Source of the DNA: an uncultured Bacteroidales bacterium
Lineage (GTDB): Bacteria > Bacteroidota > Bacteroidia > Bacteroidales > Bacteroidaceae
Assembly (NCBI GenBank): GCA_902785075.1
Contig: CACZXN010000022.1
Span: 1 to 35,019 of the forward strand
Direction of reading: 5' to 3'
Length of the DNA: 35,019 bases
Positions 25,926 through 33,261 of the stretch are shown here, piece by piece. The position numbers and the translations under genes are program-made. The stretch's first letter is position 1, and every line of letters starts with the position of its first letter. Under the pieces are notes generated by a model. That model ran no database searches and was not told where the DNA came from. It worked only from the letters and a program-made list of their open reading frames with translations.

Positions 25926-27104
25926 ATGAATGGTTCTACAATTGCAATAAATCACCCGTTTACGGAGCACGACCCTTATGGGTCTTTGTCAATGCCTGTC
26001 TATCACACTGCAGCTTACGAGTTTGCGTCTGCCAGCGAGATGGCTGCTGCTTTTACTGGTAAGAGTTCAGCTCCGAGCTACAGCCGTGTTACCAATCCTA
26101 CTGTTACATATTTTGAAAATAAGGTGAAAGCGATTACCGGTGCTACAAACGTTTTTGCGTTTAACAGCGGTATGGCTGCTATCAGCAACATTCTGTTTGC
26201 TTTGGGGGGTAATGGAAAGACGATTATCACGTCTCCACATCTTTTCGGTAACACATTTGCGCTCATCACTGGTACACTTGCGCGTTTTGGAATAAAGAAT
26301 AAGTTGGTGGATTTCACGGATATAGATAGTGTCCGTGAAGCTACTGCAGATAAGGGAAACTGCTGTATTTTTCTTGAGATCATCACCAATCCTCAGCAGG
26401 AAGTAGCTGACCTGCGTGCCATCGCTGAGATAGCTCACGAACGCCACATTCCGCTTGTTGCTGACACTACGATGATTCCGTTTACAGAGTTCAGTGCGAA
26501 GGATTTGGGTGTGGATGTTGAGGTGGTTTCTTCTACGAAAATCATCACTGGTGGAGCGACCTCGCTGGGAGGATTGGTTATCGATTATGGCAGGTATCGA
26601 CAGGTGGAACCTCGTATTCGCAGTGAGTTGCTTTACAACCTCGGAGCTTACATGACTCCTCATGCAGCGTACATGCAGTCGTTGGGGTTGGAGACGCTTT
26701 CTGCCCGCTATGGGGTTCAAGCTGACCATGCTTTGCAGTTGGCGAGAAAACTGAAAACACTTCCTTCCATCAAGAAAGTGACTTATCTGGGCTTGGAGGA
26801 CAATCCGAACTATCAGTTGGCACGCAGTCTTTTCGGCAAGACAAGCGGTGCGCTCATCACCTTCGACTTAGATGACGAGGATGCTTGTTTCAGGGCAATC
26901 GACCGACTGAAAGTGGTGCGTCGAGCAACAAATATCTACGACAATAAATCGCTTGCCATTCATCCATATTCTACGATATTTGGGAATTTCTCTCCAGAGC
27001 AGAAGGCCAGTATGGATGTGCTTCCTACAACCATTCGGTTGAGTGTGGGGCTGGAGGATGTGGATGATGTGTTTGAGGATGTCAAACAGGCAGTTGAAGA
27101 CTAA
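25926..27104 (+). CDS. MetY/MetC-family PLP enzyme, probable homocysteine synthase
   Basis: The 392-residue protein belongs to the Cys/Met-metabolism PLP family. It shows YSRVTNPT, FNSGMAAISNIL, LEIITNPQQEVADL, VADTTM and the PLP Lys205 in SSTKIITGGATSLGG. The family contains O-acetylhomoserine sulfhydrylases, cystathionine lyases and methionine gamma-lyases. Because a ThiS-like carrier, an E1 enzyme and a JAMM protease follow, the best reading is MetY, which uses protein thiocarboxylate as sulfur donor to make homocysteine, as known for the Wolinella HcyS/HcyF/HcyD system. ATG 25926 was chosen; the TTG at 25905 lies inside the -7 promoter element. The gene is first in the operon. Substrate is inferred. 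Confidence 0.85.
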   Translation: MNGSTIAINHPFTEHDPYGSLSMPVYHTAAYEFASASEMAAAFTGKSSAPSYSRVTNPTVTYFENKVKAITGATNVFAFNSGMAAISNILFALGGNGKTIITSPHLFGNTFALITGTLARFGIKNKLVDFTDIDSVREATADKGNCCIFLEIITNPQQEVADLRAIAEIAHERHIPLVADTTMIPFTEFSAKDLGVDVEVVSSTKIITGGATSLGGLVIDYGRYRQVEPRIRSELLYNLGAYMTPHAAYMQSLGLETLSARYGVQADHALQLARKLKTLPSIKKVTYLGLEDNPNYQLARSLFGKTSGALITFDLDDEDACFRAIDRLKVVRRATNIYDNKSLAIHPYSTIFGNFSPEQKASMDVLPTTIRLSVGLEDVDDVFEDVKQAVED

Positions 27105-27145
27105 AAGAAACGTTTAATAGTAATTACCTTAAAATCACAGAAAAG

Positions 27146-27370
27146 ATGGCAAAAATCATTGTAAACGGAGAGAATCAGGACGTACAGCTCCCTCTCACAG
27201 TAGCACAGCTAATCAAGCAGAACAAGGTGACTCAACCCGAAATGGTAAGCGTTCAAGTGAACGAAGAATTCATCGAGCAAGCTGACTTTGAGACCAAACA
27301 ACTCGAGGACGGTGATTTCGTTGACTTCCTATACTTTATGGGGGGAGGAGGGACCCCCAGCCCTCCTTAG
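27146..27370 (+). CDS. ThiS/MoaD-like sulfur carrier with masked C-terminus (HcyS-like)
   Basis: The 74-residue ubiquitin-like protein begins MAKIIVNGENQDVQL, has the typical LTVAQLI helix and VSVQVNEEFI strand, and ends DFLYFMGGGGTPSPP. Carriers of this type work as C-terminal thiocarboxylates on Gly-Gly. Here five residues (TPSPP) follow the glycines, so the tail must be trimmed before activation; the JAMM protease of the same operon would do this. The codons of TPSPP and the TAG stop fall inside interspersed element copy B, so the tail was created by the repeat. HcyS from Wolinella is likewise made with an extra C-terminal residue. It lies 41 bp after the MetY-like gene. Confidence 0.88.
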   Translation: MAKIIVNGENQDVQLPLTVAQLIKQNKVTQPEMVSVQVNEEFIEQADFETKQLEDGDFVDFLYFMGGGGTPSPP

Positions 27371-27409
27371 GGGGAGAGGAAAGGTTCAAAGTTCATTTTT
27401 TCAATTATT
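27353..27409 (+). repeat. interspersed palindromic element, copy B, overlapping the carrier gene end
   Basis: CCCCCAGCCCTCCTTAGGGG at about 27354-27373, followed by AAAGGTTCAAAGTTCA and a TTCAATT tail. It is nearly identical to copy C (29456-29540) over about 40 bp and supplies the last codons and the stop of the sulfur carrier gene. Confidence 0.85.
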
Positions 27410-27473
27410 TAGTTAGAGTTCAATAGTATAAGGTTTAATCAGATTGAAAACAAGAAATAAAAAGAAACTTATT

Positions 27474-28286
27474 ATGTATGATTTTACAGAAGACGACTTG
27501 ATTCGCTACTCTCGTCACATTCTGCTACAGGATGTGGGAGTTGAGGGTCAGGAAAAGATACGCGAAGCCAGAGTGCTGGTGGTAGGTGCAGGTGGATTGG
27601 GTGCTCCTGTTGCGCTCTATCTTGCTGCAGCAGGCATCGGTACGATAGGTATCATCGACGGAGATGTGGTCGATTTGAGCAATCTTCAGCGTCAGGTGAT
27701 TCATTTCACCAAGGATGTTGGGATTGCAAAGGTGGAATCGGCAAAGGAGAAGATGATTGCCATCAATCCTACCATCACGGTCAATACCTACAAGGATTTG
27801 TTGATGGCTGATAATGCGTTGGATCTCGTCAAGGAATACGACTTCATCGTTGACGGAACCGACAATTTCCCTGTCAAGTTTCTCATCAATGATGCATGTG
27901 TAATGGCAGGAAAGCCTTTCAGTCATGGAGGCATCTTACGTTTCGAGGGGCAGACCTTCACTCATGTGCCAGGCAGCAGTTGCTATCGCTGCATGTTTAA
28001 TGCTCCACCTCCACCAAACCTTGTTCCTACCTGTTCGCAAGCAGGGGTGCTCGGTGCTATTGCTGGCATGTTGGGAACGATTCAGGCTGCAGAAACTCTG
28101 AAGTATTTCACAGGGGTAGGGGAGTTGCTTACCAACCGATTGCTTACCTTCAATGCCAAAACGATGGACTTCCGTAAGGTGAATATCCGAAAACGTACGA
28201 ATTGTCCGCTTTGTGGTGAGCATCCGACAGTTACAGAACTCATCGACTACGAACAAGGAACATGTGAACTCAAACAGAAGAAATAA
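27474..28286 (+). CDS. ThiF/MoeB-family E1-like adenylyltransferase (HcyF-like)
   Basis: The 270-residue protein adenylates the C-terminus of a ubiquitin-like sulfur carrier. It shows YSRHILLQDVGVEGQ, the ATP site GAGGLGAPVALYLAAAG, DGDVVDLSNLQRQV, VDGTDNFPVKFLINDAC, zinc Cys pairs C170/C173 and C244/C247, and the likely catalytic Cys187 in PTCSQAGVLGA. It has no C-terminal rhodanese domain, so sulfur must come from another partner, such as the TusA- and DsrE-like proteins that follow. ATG 27474 fits family starts better than TTG 27444. It ends 2 bp before the DsrE-like gene. Confidence 0.93.
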   Translation: MYDFTEDDLIRYSRHILLQDVGVEGQEKIREARVLVVGAGGLGAPVALYLAAAGIGTIGIIDGDVVDLSNLQRQVIHFTKDVGIAKVESAKEKMIAINPTITVNTYKDLLMADNALDLVKEYDFIVDGTDNFPVKFLINDACVMAGKPFSHGGILRFEGQTFTHVPGSSCYRCMFNAPPPPNLVPTCSQAGVLGAIAGMLGTIQAAETLKYFTGVGELLTNRLLTFNAKTMDFRKVNIRKRTNCPLCGEHPTVTELIDYEQGTCELKQKK

Positions 28287-28288
28287 GT

Positions 28289-28768
28289 ATGGCAGATCAA
28301 AAGAAACTATCGCTCATTGCTTTCAGCGGCGACTTTGATAAACTTACAGCTGTTTTCACGCTTGCAACGGGTGCAGCGGCAGTTGGATATGAAGTAAACA
28401 TCTTCTTTACCTTCTGGGGACTGGATGCAATCAAACAAAAGAGGGGTCGTTCGTTCATCGGCGGCGGATGGCTCACCAAGCTGTTCGGCTTCATGATGGG
28501 AGGTCTTTCTGTGGCTCCAAATAGCAAATTCAACTTCTTTGGAATCGGCCCGAAAATATTCCGCCATTTGATGAAGAAGAACAACGTAGCTACACTTGAG
28601 GAACTGGTTGATGCAGCCAACCTGCTGGGAGTCAATCTTTATGCCTGCGAAATGGCTATGCATGTGCTAGGCTTGGAAAAGAAAAACTTTATCCACGAAG
28701 TGAAGGATGTGCTGGGAGTCGCTACGTTCCTCGAAATATCCGAAGGTGGTCGTACACTATTTATTTAA
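28289..28768 (+). CDS. DsrE/DsrF-like sulfur-relay protein (DrsE_2 type)
   Basis: The 159-residue protein matches the DrsE_2 pattern: LIAFSGDFDKLTAVFTLATGAAAVGYEVNIFFTFWGL, then MKKNNVATLEELVDAANLLGVNLYACEMAMHVLGL. The Cys in LYACEMAM aligns with the Cys that carries persulfide sulfur in this family. Such proteins are often encoded beside TusA-like proteins and rhodaneses. Hydrophobic stretches (FGFMMGGLSV) are typical of the family and may associate with membranes. The gene begins 2 bp after the E1 gene, so translation is coupled. Confidence 0.88.
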   Translation: MADQKKLSLIAFSGDFDKLTAVFTLATGAAAVGYEVNIFFTFWGLDAIKQKRGRSFIGGGWLTKLFGFMMGGLSVAPNSKFNFFGIGPKIFRHLMKKNNVATLEELVDAANLLGVNLYACEMAMHVLGLEKKNFIHEVKDVLGVATFLEISEGGRTLFI

Positions 28769-28796
28769 TTTGTAAATCCATAAATTGTATATCAAA

Positions 28797-29021
28797 ATGG
28801 CAACACACACACTTGACATAACGAAAGAGCATTGTCCTATGACCTTTGTCAAGACAAAACTCAAACTGGCACAAATCGCAGAAGGAGACATCCTTGAGGT
28901 GCTTCTCACAGATGGCGAACCGCTCAACAACGTGCCTCGTTCAGCTACAGAACAGGGATTCGAAGTGCTGTCGATAGAACATGTTGACGGGAACGTTCAT
29001 AAAGTAACCATCAAAAAATAA
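28797..29021 (+). CDS. TusA-like sulfur-transfer protein
   Basis: The 74-residue protein has the beta-alpha-beta TusA fold. Cys13 in KEHCPMTFVKTKLKL matches the catalytic Cys of the CPxP motif, but the second Pro is Thr (CPMT), a variant seen in other TusA-like proteins. LEVLLTDGEPLNNVPRSATEQGF follows the family. ATG 28797 is used; TTG 28785 would add only four residues. It probably carries sulfur between the desulfurase or DsrE-like protein and the carrier. Confidence 0.92.
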   Translation: MATHTLDITKEHCPMTFVKTKLKLAQIAEGDILEVLLTDGEPLNNVPRSATEQGFEVLSIEHVDGNVHKVTIKK

Positions 29022-29041
29022 CGTTTTCAACAATTCTGCGT

Positions 29042-29440
29042 ATGGCAATCACTATTGACCCCGAAGCATATCTGTCGCTGCTTTCTCAGGCAGAGAACGA
29101 CGCTCCCATCGAGTCATGCGGATACCTGCTTGGTCCTGATGCTCAACATGTCACAGAGAACTATCCGATGACCAACGTCGACCACAGTGCCGAACACTTT
29201 TCTTTCGATCCAAAAGAACAGTTCAGTGCGGTGAAATACGCACGAAGCCATCAGCTACAGATTGTCGGCAATTGGCACAGTCACCCAGCTTCGCCATCAC
29301 GTCCGTCTGAAGAAGACAAGCGTTTGGCACTCGATCCGAATATTCTCTATTTCATCCTCTCGTTGGCTGACGAACAGCCTGTACTGAATGCTTTCAGGAT
29401 TCAAGACGGAGAGGTGGTCGAACGATATCGTATCGTTTAA
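29042..29440 (+). CDS. JAMM/MPN+ metalloprotease, sulfur-carrier processing (HcyD/Mec+-like)
   Basis: The 132-residue protein is a stand-alone JAMM domain with the full zinc signature: Glu24 (PIESCG), His79 and His81 (WHSHP) and Asp92 (SEEDKR), that is E...HxHx10D. Small bacterial JAMM proteases such as Mec+ and HcyD cut residues beyond Gly-Gly of sulfur carriers. The carrier in this operon ends in GGGGTPSPP, a fitting substrate. It starts 20 bp after the TusA-like gene. Confidence 0.92.
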   Translation: MAITIDPEAYLSLLSQAENDAPIESCGYLLGPDAQHVTENYPMTNVDHSAEHFSFDPKEQFSAVKYARSHQLQIVGNWHSHPASPSRPSEEDKRLALDPNILYFILSLADEQPVLNAFRIQDGEVVERYRIV

Positions 29441-29580
29441 ATGCTTAGAGTTCAAAGCCCCCCAGCCCCCTTAGGGGGAGAAAAGGTTCAAAGTTCAAGA
29501 TTCAATTTTCCAACTTCAATTTTTCAACTTTTCAATTTTTAATAGAATAATCGTTTAATTCATTAATAACACAAATCATT
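29441..29580. other. gap before the encapsulin gene
   Basis: The 140-bp gap contains interspersed element copy C and an AT-rich tract. I see no TAnnTTTG promoter. The GC palindrome could act as a weak attenuator or RNA processing site between the enzymes and the shell gene. Confidence 0.4.
29456..29540 (+). repeat. interspersed palindromic element, copy C
   Basis: CCCCCAGCCCCCTTAGGGGG at about 29460-29478 is followed by AAAAGGTTCAAAGTTCAA and a longer TTCAA/TTTTTCAA tail than in copy B. Confidence 0.85.
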
Positions 29581-31020
29581 ATGTCAGACAACAACATTCA
29601 GCGTAGTATCACTACCGCAACCGCTCGAAAATTAGCCAACACGACAAAGAGCGCCCCACAGATGGGTGCCATCACTCCGCGACTTCTGCTCAAACTCCTT
29701 CCTTGGACACAGGTGGAGAGCGGCACTTATCGTGTAAACCGTACAAAGGTAGAGTTGAAGAAGGACGAACGCATAGCTATTCAGTATCTGAATGGTGAGC
29801 CTGTTCTCACTTCCGACAACCTTACAGAAATTCCACTCTTCCAGACAATCGACCGCAAAATCGTCGACCAGCTGGCAAAGAACTTCAAACCCGTGAAAAT
29901 CGGACGTGGTAAGAACCTTGTGACCCAGGGAAAAGACAAGAAACGATTCTTCATCGTAGCAAGCGGACAATCCGAGGTTGTCAGCATCGGCGAACACGGA
30001 GAGGAACTGCGTATTGCTCAGCTGAGCGGAGGCGAACACTTCGGAGAGGCTGATCTGCTCAGCGCAGAAGACTCAACGGTAAGTGTACGTGCCCTGACTG
30101 ACTCTACGTTCTTTGTGCTCGACACGCCTGCACTCGTTAGCATCATCAAGAAAAACCCGACCTTGAGTGCCGAATTCAACAACGCAGTAGAAAAACAGCT
30201 GCGCATCAAGGCTACAGTCAACGAGCATGGCGAGAAACACATCGACCTCGTAAGTGGTCATGAGGAAGATAATGTGATTCCTGAGACCTATATCGACTAC
30301 GAGGAGAATCCCAGAGAGTACAGCCTCAACACCCTGCAGACCGTTGTACGTGTTCACACTCGTGTGAGCGACCTCTATAATGCACCATTCAACCAGTTGG
30401 AGCAGCAGTTGCGCCTCTCTATCGAGAGCATCAAGGAACGTCAGGAATGGGAACTCATCAACAACACCAAGTTCGGATTGTTGGCTCAAGCCAATCCTGC
30501 CTATAAGATTTCGGCACGTTACGGCTCGCCGACTCCCGACGACCTCGACGAACTGCTCTCGTTAGTGTGGAAAGAACCTGCTTTCTTCATCGCTAATCCT
30601 CGTACCATCGCTGCTTTCGAACGCGAGTGTACTTGGCGTGGAGTACCTCCTGTTAGCATCGACCTCTTCGGAACGAAGGTAATCACATGGCGTGGAGTAC
30701 CTATCATCCCGTCCGACAAGGTGGAAATCAAAGGTCAGTATCTGACCAACCGCGGAATCGGTACCACAGAAATCATCCTTGTACGCGTGGGTGAGAAATC
30801 ACAAGGTGTGATAGGTCTGCATCAGGCAGGCATACCAGGCGAAATCGCACCATCATTGTCAGCCCGACTGATGGGACTCGACCAATACGGAGTCGCAAGC
30901 TATCTGCTCACCAAGTATTTCAGCCTTGCTACCCTCACCGATGATGCCATCGCAGTACTTGAAAACGTAGAGGTGGGCTACTACCACGACTATCAGAACC
31001 GCAATTCAGTAGAAAAATAA
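29581..31020 (+). CDS. family 2B encapsulin shell protein with inserted cyclic-nucleotide-binding domain
   Basis: The 479-residue protein has three parts. Residues 1-83 are an extended N-terminal arm with the family-2 start TTATARKLANTTKSAPQM and SGTYRVNR. Residues 84-206 are a cyclic-nucleotide-binding-like domain (IPLFQTIDRKIVDQL, then GGEHFGEADLLSAEDSTVSV). Residues about 213-479 are the HK97-type encapsulin core (LNTLQTVVRVHTRVSDLY, then LVWKEPAFFIANPRTIAAF, then VRVGEKSQGVIGLHQAG). This order is what separates family 2B from family 2A. In the phosphate-binding cassette Glu156 is kept but the usual Arg is Ser165. It should self-assemble into an icosahedral shell. The next gene, 13 bp away, encodes its likely cargo. 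Confidence 0.93.
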   Translation: MSDNNIQRSITTATARKLANTTKSAPQMGAITPRLLLKLLPWTQVESGTYRVNRTKVELKKDERIAIQYLNGEPVLTSDNLTEIPLFQTIDRKIVDQLAKNFKPVKIGRGKNLVTQGKDKKRFFIVASGQSEVVSIGEHGEELRIAQLSGGEHFGEADLLSAEDSTVSVRALTDSTFFVLDTPALVSIIKKNPTLSAEFNNAVEKQLRIKATVNEHGEKHIDLVSGHEEDNVIPETYIDYEENPREYSLNTLQTVVRVHTRVSDLYNAPFNQLEQQLRLSIESIKERQEWELINNTKFGLLAQANPAYKISARYGSPTPDDLDELLSLVWKEPAFFIANPRTIAAFERECTWRGVPPVSIDLFGTKVITWRGVPIIPSDKVEIKGQYLTNRGIGTTEIILVRVGEKSQGVIGLHQAGIPGEIAPSLSARLMGLDQYGVASYLLTKYFSLATLTDDAIAVLENVEVGYYHDYQNRNSVEK

Positions 31021-31033
31021 GTAACAACCAATA

Positions 31034-32596
31034 ATGATTGACGATATTTTAATTCCCAATCTGAATGAGCTTGGCCAGCTGCCGCAGTTCTCGTTAAGCG
31101 ACATCCCAGTCAAAGGCGATGGGGGAGTCTCTTCTGCCGAAGCTGCTGCAACATCGGTTCCCCTTCCGTTCTCAGGCTTCGAGGCTTCCGATTTGGCTGC
31201 CTTCCGCGAGGTGGTGAAGAAGTATTTCCCAGAGGAGCTACAAGCCTACAAAGGAGCATCACTGCTCGGAGCCGACGATGTGAAGCCCAATCAGCAGAAA
31301 TGCCTGTTTGAGGATAGCGGATTCGGAATCGACATCCCCGAGCGAGCCATTCTGAAGAACCTCAGCTACGACGAAGTCGATACCATCAATTCCGACGAGA
31401 TACGCCGTCAGTTCCCCATTCTCGACCAGAAGGTGAACGGTCACGATTTGATTTGGTTCGACAACGGTGCGACCACACAGAAGCCGCTGCGTGTCATCGA
31501 AGGACTTTCGCATTTCTATCGTACCGACTATTCCAACATCCATCGAGGAGCGCACACACTTGCTGCACGCAGCACCGACCAATACGAGGGTGCCCGACGG
31601 AAAGTGGCGAAGTTTATCAATAGCCCTGCATCCGAGAACATCGTCTTTGTACGTGGAACCACAGAAGGCATCAATCTCATTGCGCAGACCTTCGGTCGTA
31701 AGTTCGTAAACGAAGGCGATAACGTGATAGTATCGACGCTCGACCACCATGCAAATATCGTACCTTGGCAGCTCATCTGCAAAGAGCGAGGAGCCGAATT
31801 GCGTGCCATCCCAGTCGACAAGAATGGCGATCTCGTCCTTAGCGAGCTCGAACAACTCATCGACCATCGCACCAAGTTCGTATCCGTAGGACATGTGAAC
31901 AACACATTCGGAACCATCAACAACGTCGAGTCGATAATAGCCCAAGCACACGCTCACGGCATTCCCGTCATGATTGATGGAGCACAGTCCATAGCTCACA
32001 CACCTGTAGATGTTCAGAAGCTCGACTGCGACTTCTTCGTCTTCTCCGGACATAAAATCTATGGTCCTTCGGGCATCGGAGTGGTATACGGAAAGAAGCA
32101 GTATCTCGAGCAGCTACCACCCTGGCAGGGAGGAGGCAACATGATCAAGGATGTCACCATCGAACACACCGAGTTCAACGCACCACCTGCACGATTCGAG
32201 GCTGGAACACCCAACATAGCCGACGCAATCGGTCTGGGCTACGCACTCGACTTCGTACAGAGTGTAGGCATCACCAACATCGAACGCCACGAGCACGATT
32301 TGACCGAATATGCACGCTCGCAAATCAGTCTTATCGACGGTATCACCATCATCGGTAATCCACGTCATCGCGTCAGCGTGCTCTCGCTCGACATACCAGG
32401 CATACCAGCCCCCGAAGTCGGTCAGCTGCTCGACAAAGAAGGCATTGCCGTCCGTGCAGGACACCACTGTGCCCAGCCAGCCCTACGAGCCTTAGGCTAC
32501 GAGATGTCAGTACGTCCCACTTTCGCTGTTTACAACACCCGCGAGGAAGTCGACCGACTCGTCATCGCACTCCGGCGAATAGTGAGCAGCAAATAA
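31034..32596 (+). CDS. SufS-type cysteine desulfurase, encapsulin cargo
   Basis: The 520-residue PLP enzyme takes sulfur from cysteine as persulfide. The core (about 120-520) matches type II desulfurases: FDNGATTQKP, NIHRGAHTLA, STLDHHANIVPWQ, DGAQSIAHTPVDVQ, PLP Lys341 in SGHKIYGPSGIGV and catalytic Cys479 in AGHHCAQPALR. About 115 extra N-terminal residues precede it, with a Ser/Ala/Pro/Gly-rich flexible stretch (about 25-48) and a helical stretch FEASDLAAFREVVKKYFPEE. Such an extension is the cargo-loading region of desulfurases packaged by family 2 encapsulins. No SufE or SufU is encoded here. It is the last gene of the operon, and a terminator follows. Confidence 0.94.
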   Translation: MIDDILIPNLNELGQLPQFSLSDIPVKGDGGVSSAEAAATSVPLPFSGFEASDLAAFREVVKKYFPEELQAYKGASLLGADDVKPNQQKCLFEDSGFGIDIPERAILKNLSYDEVDTINSDEIRRQFPILDQKVNGHDLIWFDNGATTQKPLRVIEGLSHFYRTDYSNIHRGAHTLAARSTDQYEGARRKVAKFINSPASENIVFVRGTTEGINLIAQTFGRKFVNEGDNVIVSTLDHHANIVPWQLICKERGAELRAIPVDKNGDLVLSELEQLIDHRTKFVSVGHVNNTFGTINNVESIIAQAHAHGIPVMIDGAQSIAHTPVDVQKLDCDFFVFSGHKIYGPSGIGVVYGKKQYLEQLPPWQGGGNMIKDVTIEHTEFNAPPARFEAGTPNIADAIGLGYALDFVQSVGITNIERHEHDLTEYARSQISLIDGITIIGNPRHRVSVLSLDIPGIPAPEVGQLLDKEGIAVRAGHHCAQPALRALGYEMSVRPTFAVYNTREEVDRLVIALRRIVSSK

Positions 32597-32605
32597 ACTC
32601 TCAAC

Positions 32606-32643
32606 AAACAAAGGGTTGTACAATTGTGCAACCCTTTGTTTAA
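32606..32643 (+). terminator. intrinsic terminator of the sulfur / encapsulin operon
   Basis: Arms AAACAAAGGGTTG (32606-32618) and CAACCCTTTGTTT (32629-32641) form a 13-bp stem, 10 bp after the desulfurase stop. The stem is flanked by A and T runs. Confidence 0.85.
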
Positions 32644-33261
32644 CAGGGGGTCTTTCTGCTCTCGCTGCATCCCAGATGTTCCGATTTTCGTTCTTCCATT
32701 TTTCCATTTTTTAAAAGTCATTACCTATAGAGATATAGATCGGATAGACTATAGTCAGACTTCGACATGAGTTCGATATGAGTTGATGCCCCCCTCAACC
32801 AATAAACGATAAACTTTCGTGATAAATACATAGGTGCGGAGATTAGTGCGCCCTAGGGCCCACTGCAGTACTCCTTAGGGCGCAATCGAGTACGCCCTAA
32901 GGAGTACTATAGTATTTTAGCGGACGTACTAAATCTATGGTGAAGTGGGGGAACGGATATATACAATGACGATACTGACTTTGATGGTGAGATATTTAGT
33001 CCGCTGATGCAAAAGCAGATGAACTTGTCCGCCTTGGTTTTCTATTTGACTGTGAGAGCGCATCATTGCTCTTGTTCCTATAATTTCGTCCTTTTCGTGT
33101 AAAAAATCACTAAGAAGGATTGCTTTTTTTGTATATTGTTAACCATGAATCATCTTTTTTTCGTAACTTCGCATCGATTTCATTCGCACCGATTTACTTG
33201 GTTATGATCGTGATGAATCACTAAATACTACTATAATACTACATCAAATCAACCTAGAATT
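32644..33261. other. 618-bp intergenic region with structured repeats
   Basis: No gene is convincing. It holds a tail-like TTCCATTTTT stretch (about 32690-32712), a set of overlapping inverted repeats (32847-32907) and an AT-rich region before the phosphatase gene. TAACTTCG at 33164-33171 is a one-mismatch -7 element. Confidence 0.6.
32847..32907. repeat. overlapping inverted repeats, two alternative hairpins
   Basis: TGCGCCCTA (32847-32855) pairs with TAGGGCGCA (32876-32884). Arm 32868-32882 (GTACTCCTTAGGGCG) is a perfect 15-bp match to 32893-32907 (CGCCCTAAGGAGTAC). The two hairpins share bases 32876-32882, so they exclude each other. No T run follows. Confidence 0.75.

Noticed and set aside
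27444-27473. TTG start for the E1-like gene
   Set aside because: It adds a Lys-rich stretch not seen in ThiF/MoeB proteins; ATG 27474 begins the conserved YSRHIL region properly.
29581-31020. CRP/FNR-type transcription factor
   Set aside because: A cyclic-nucleotide-like domain is present, but there is no C-terminal DNA-binding domain; the rest is HK97-type encapsulin.
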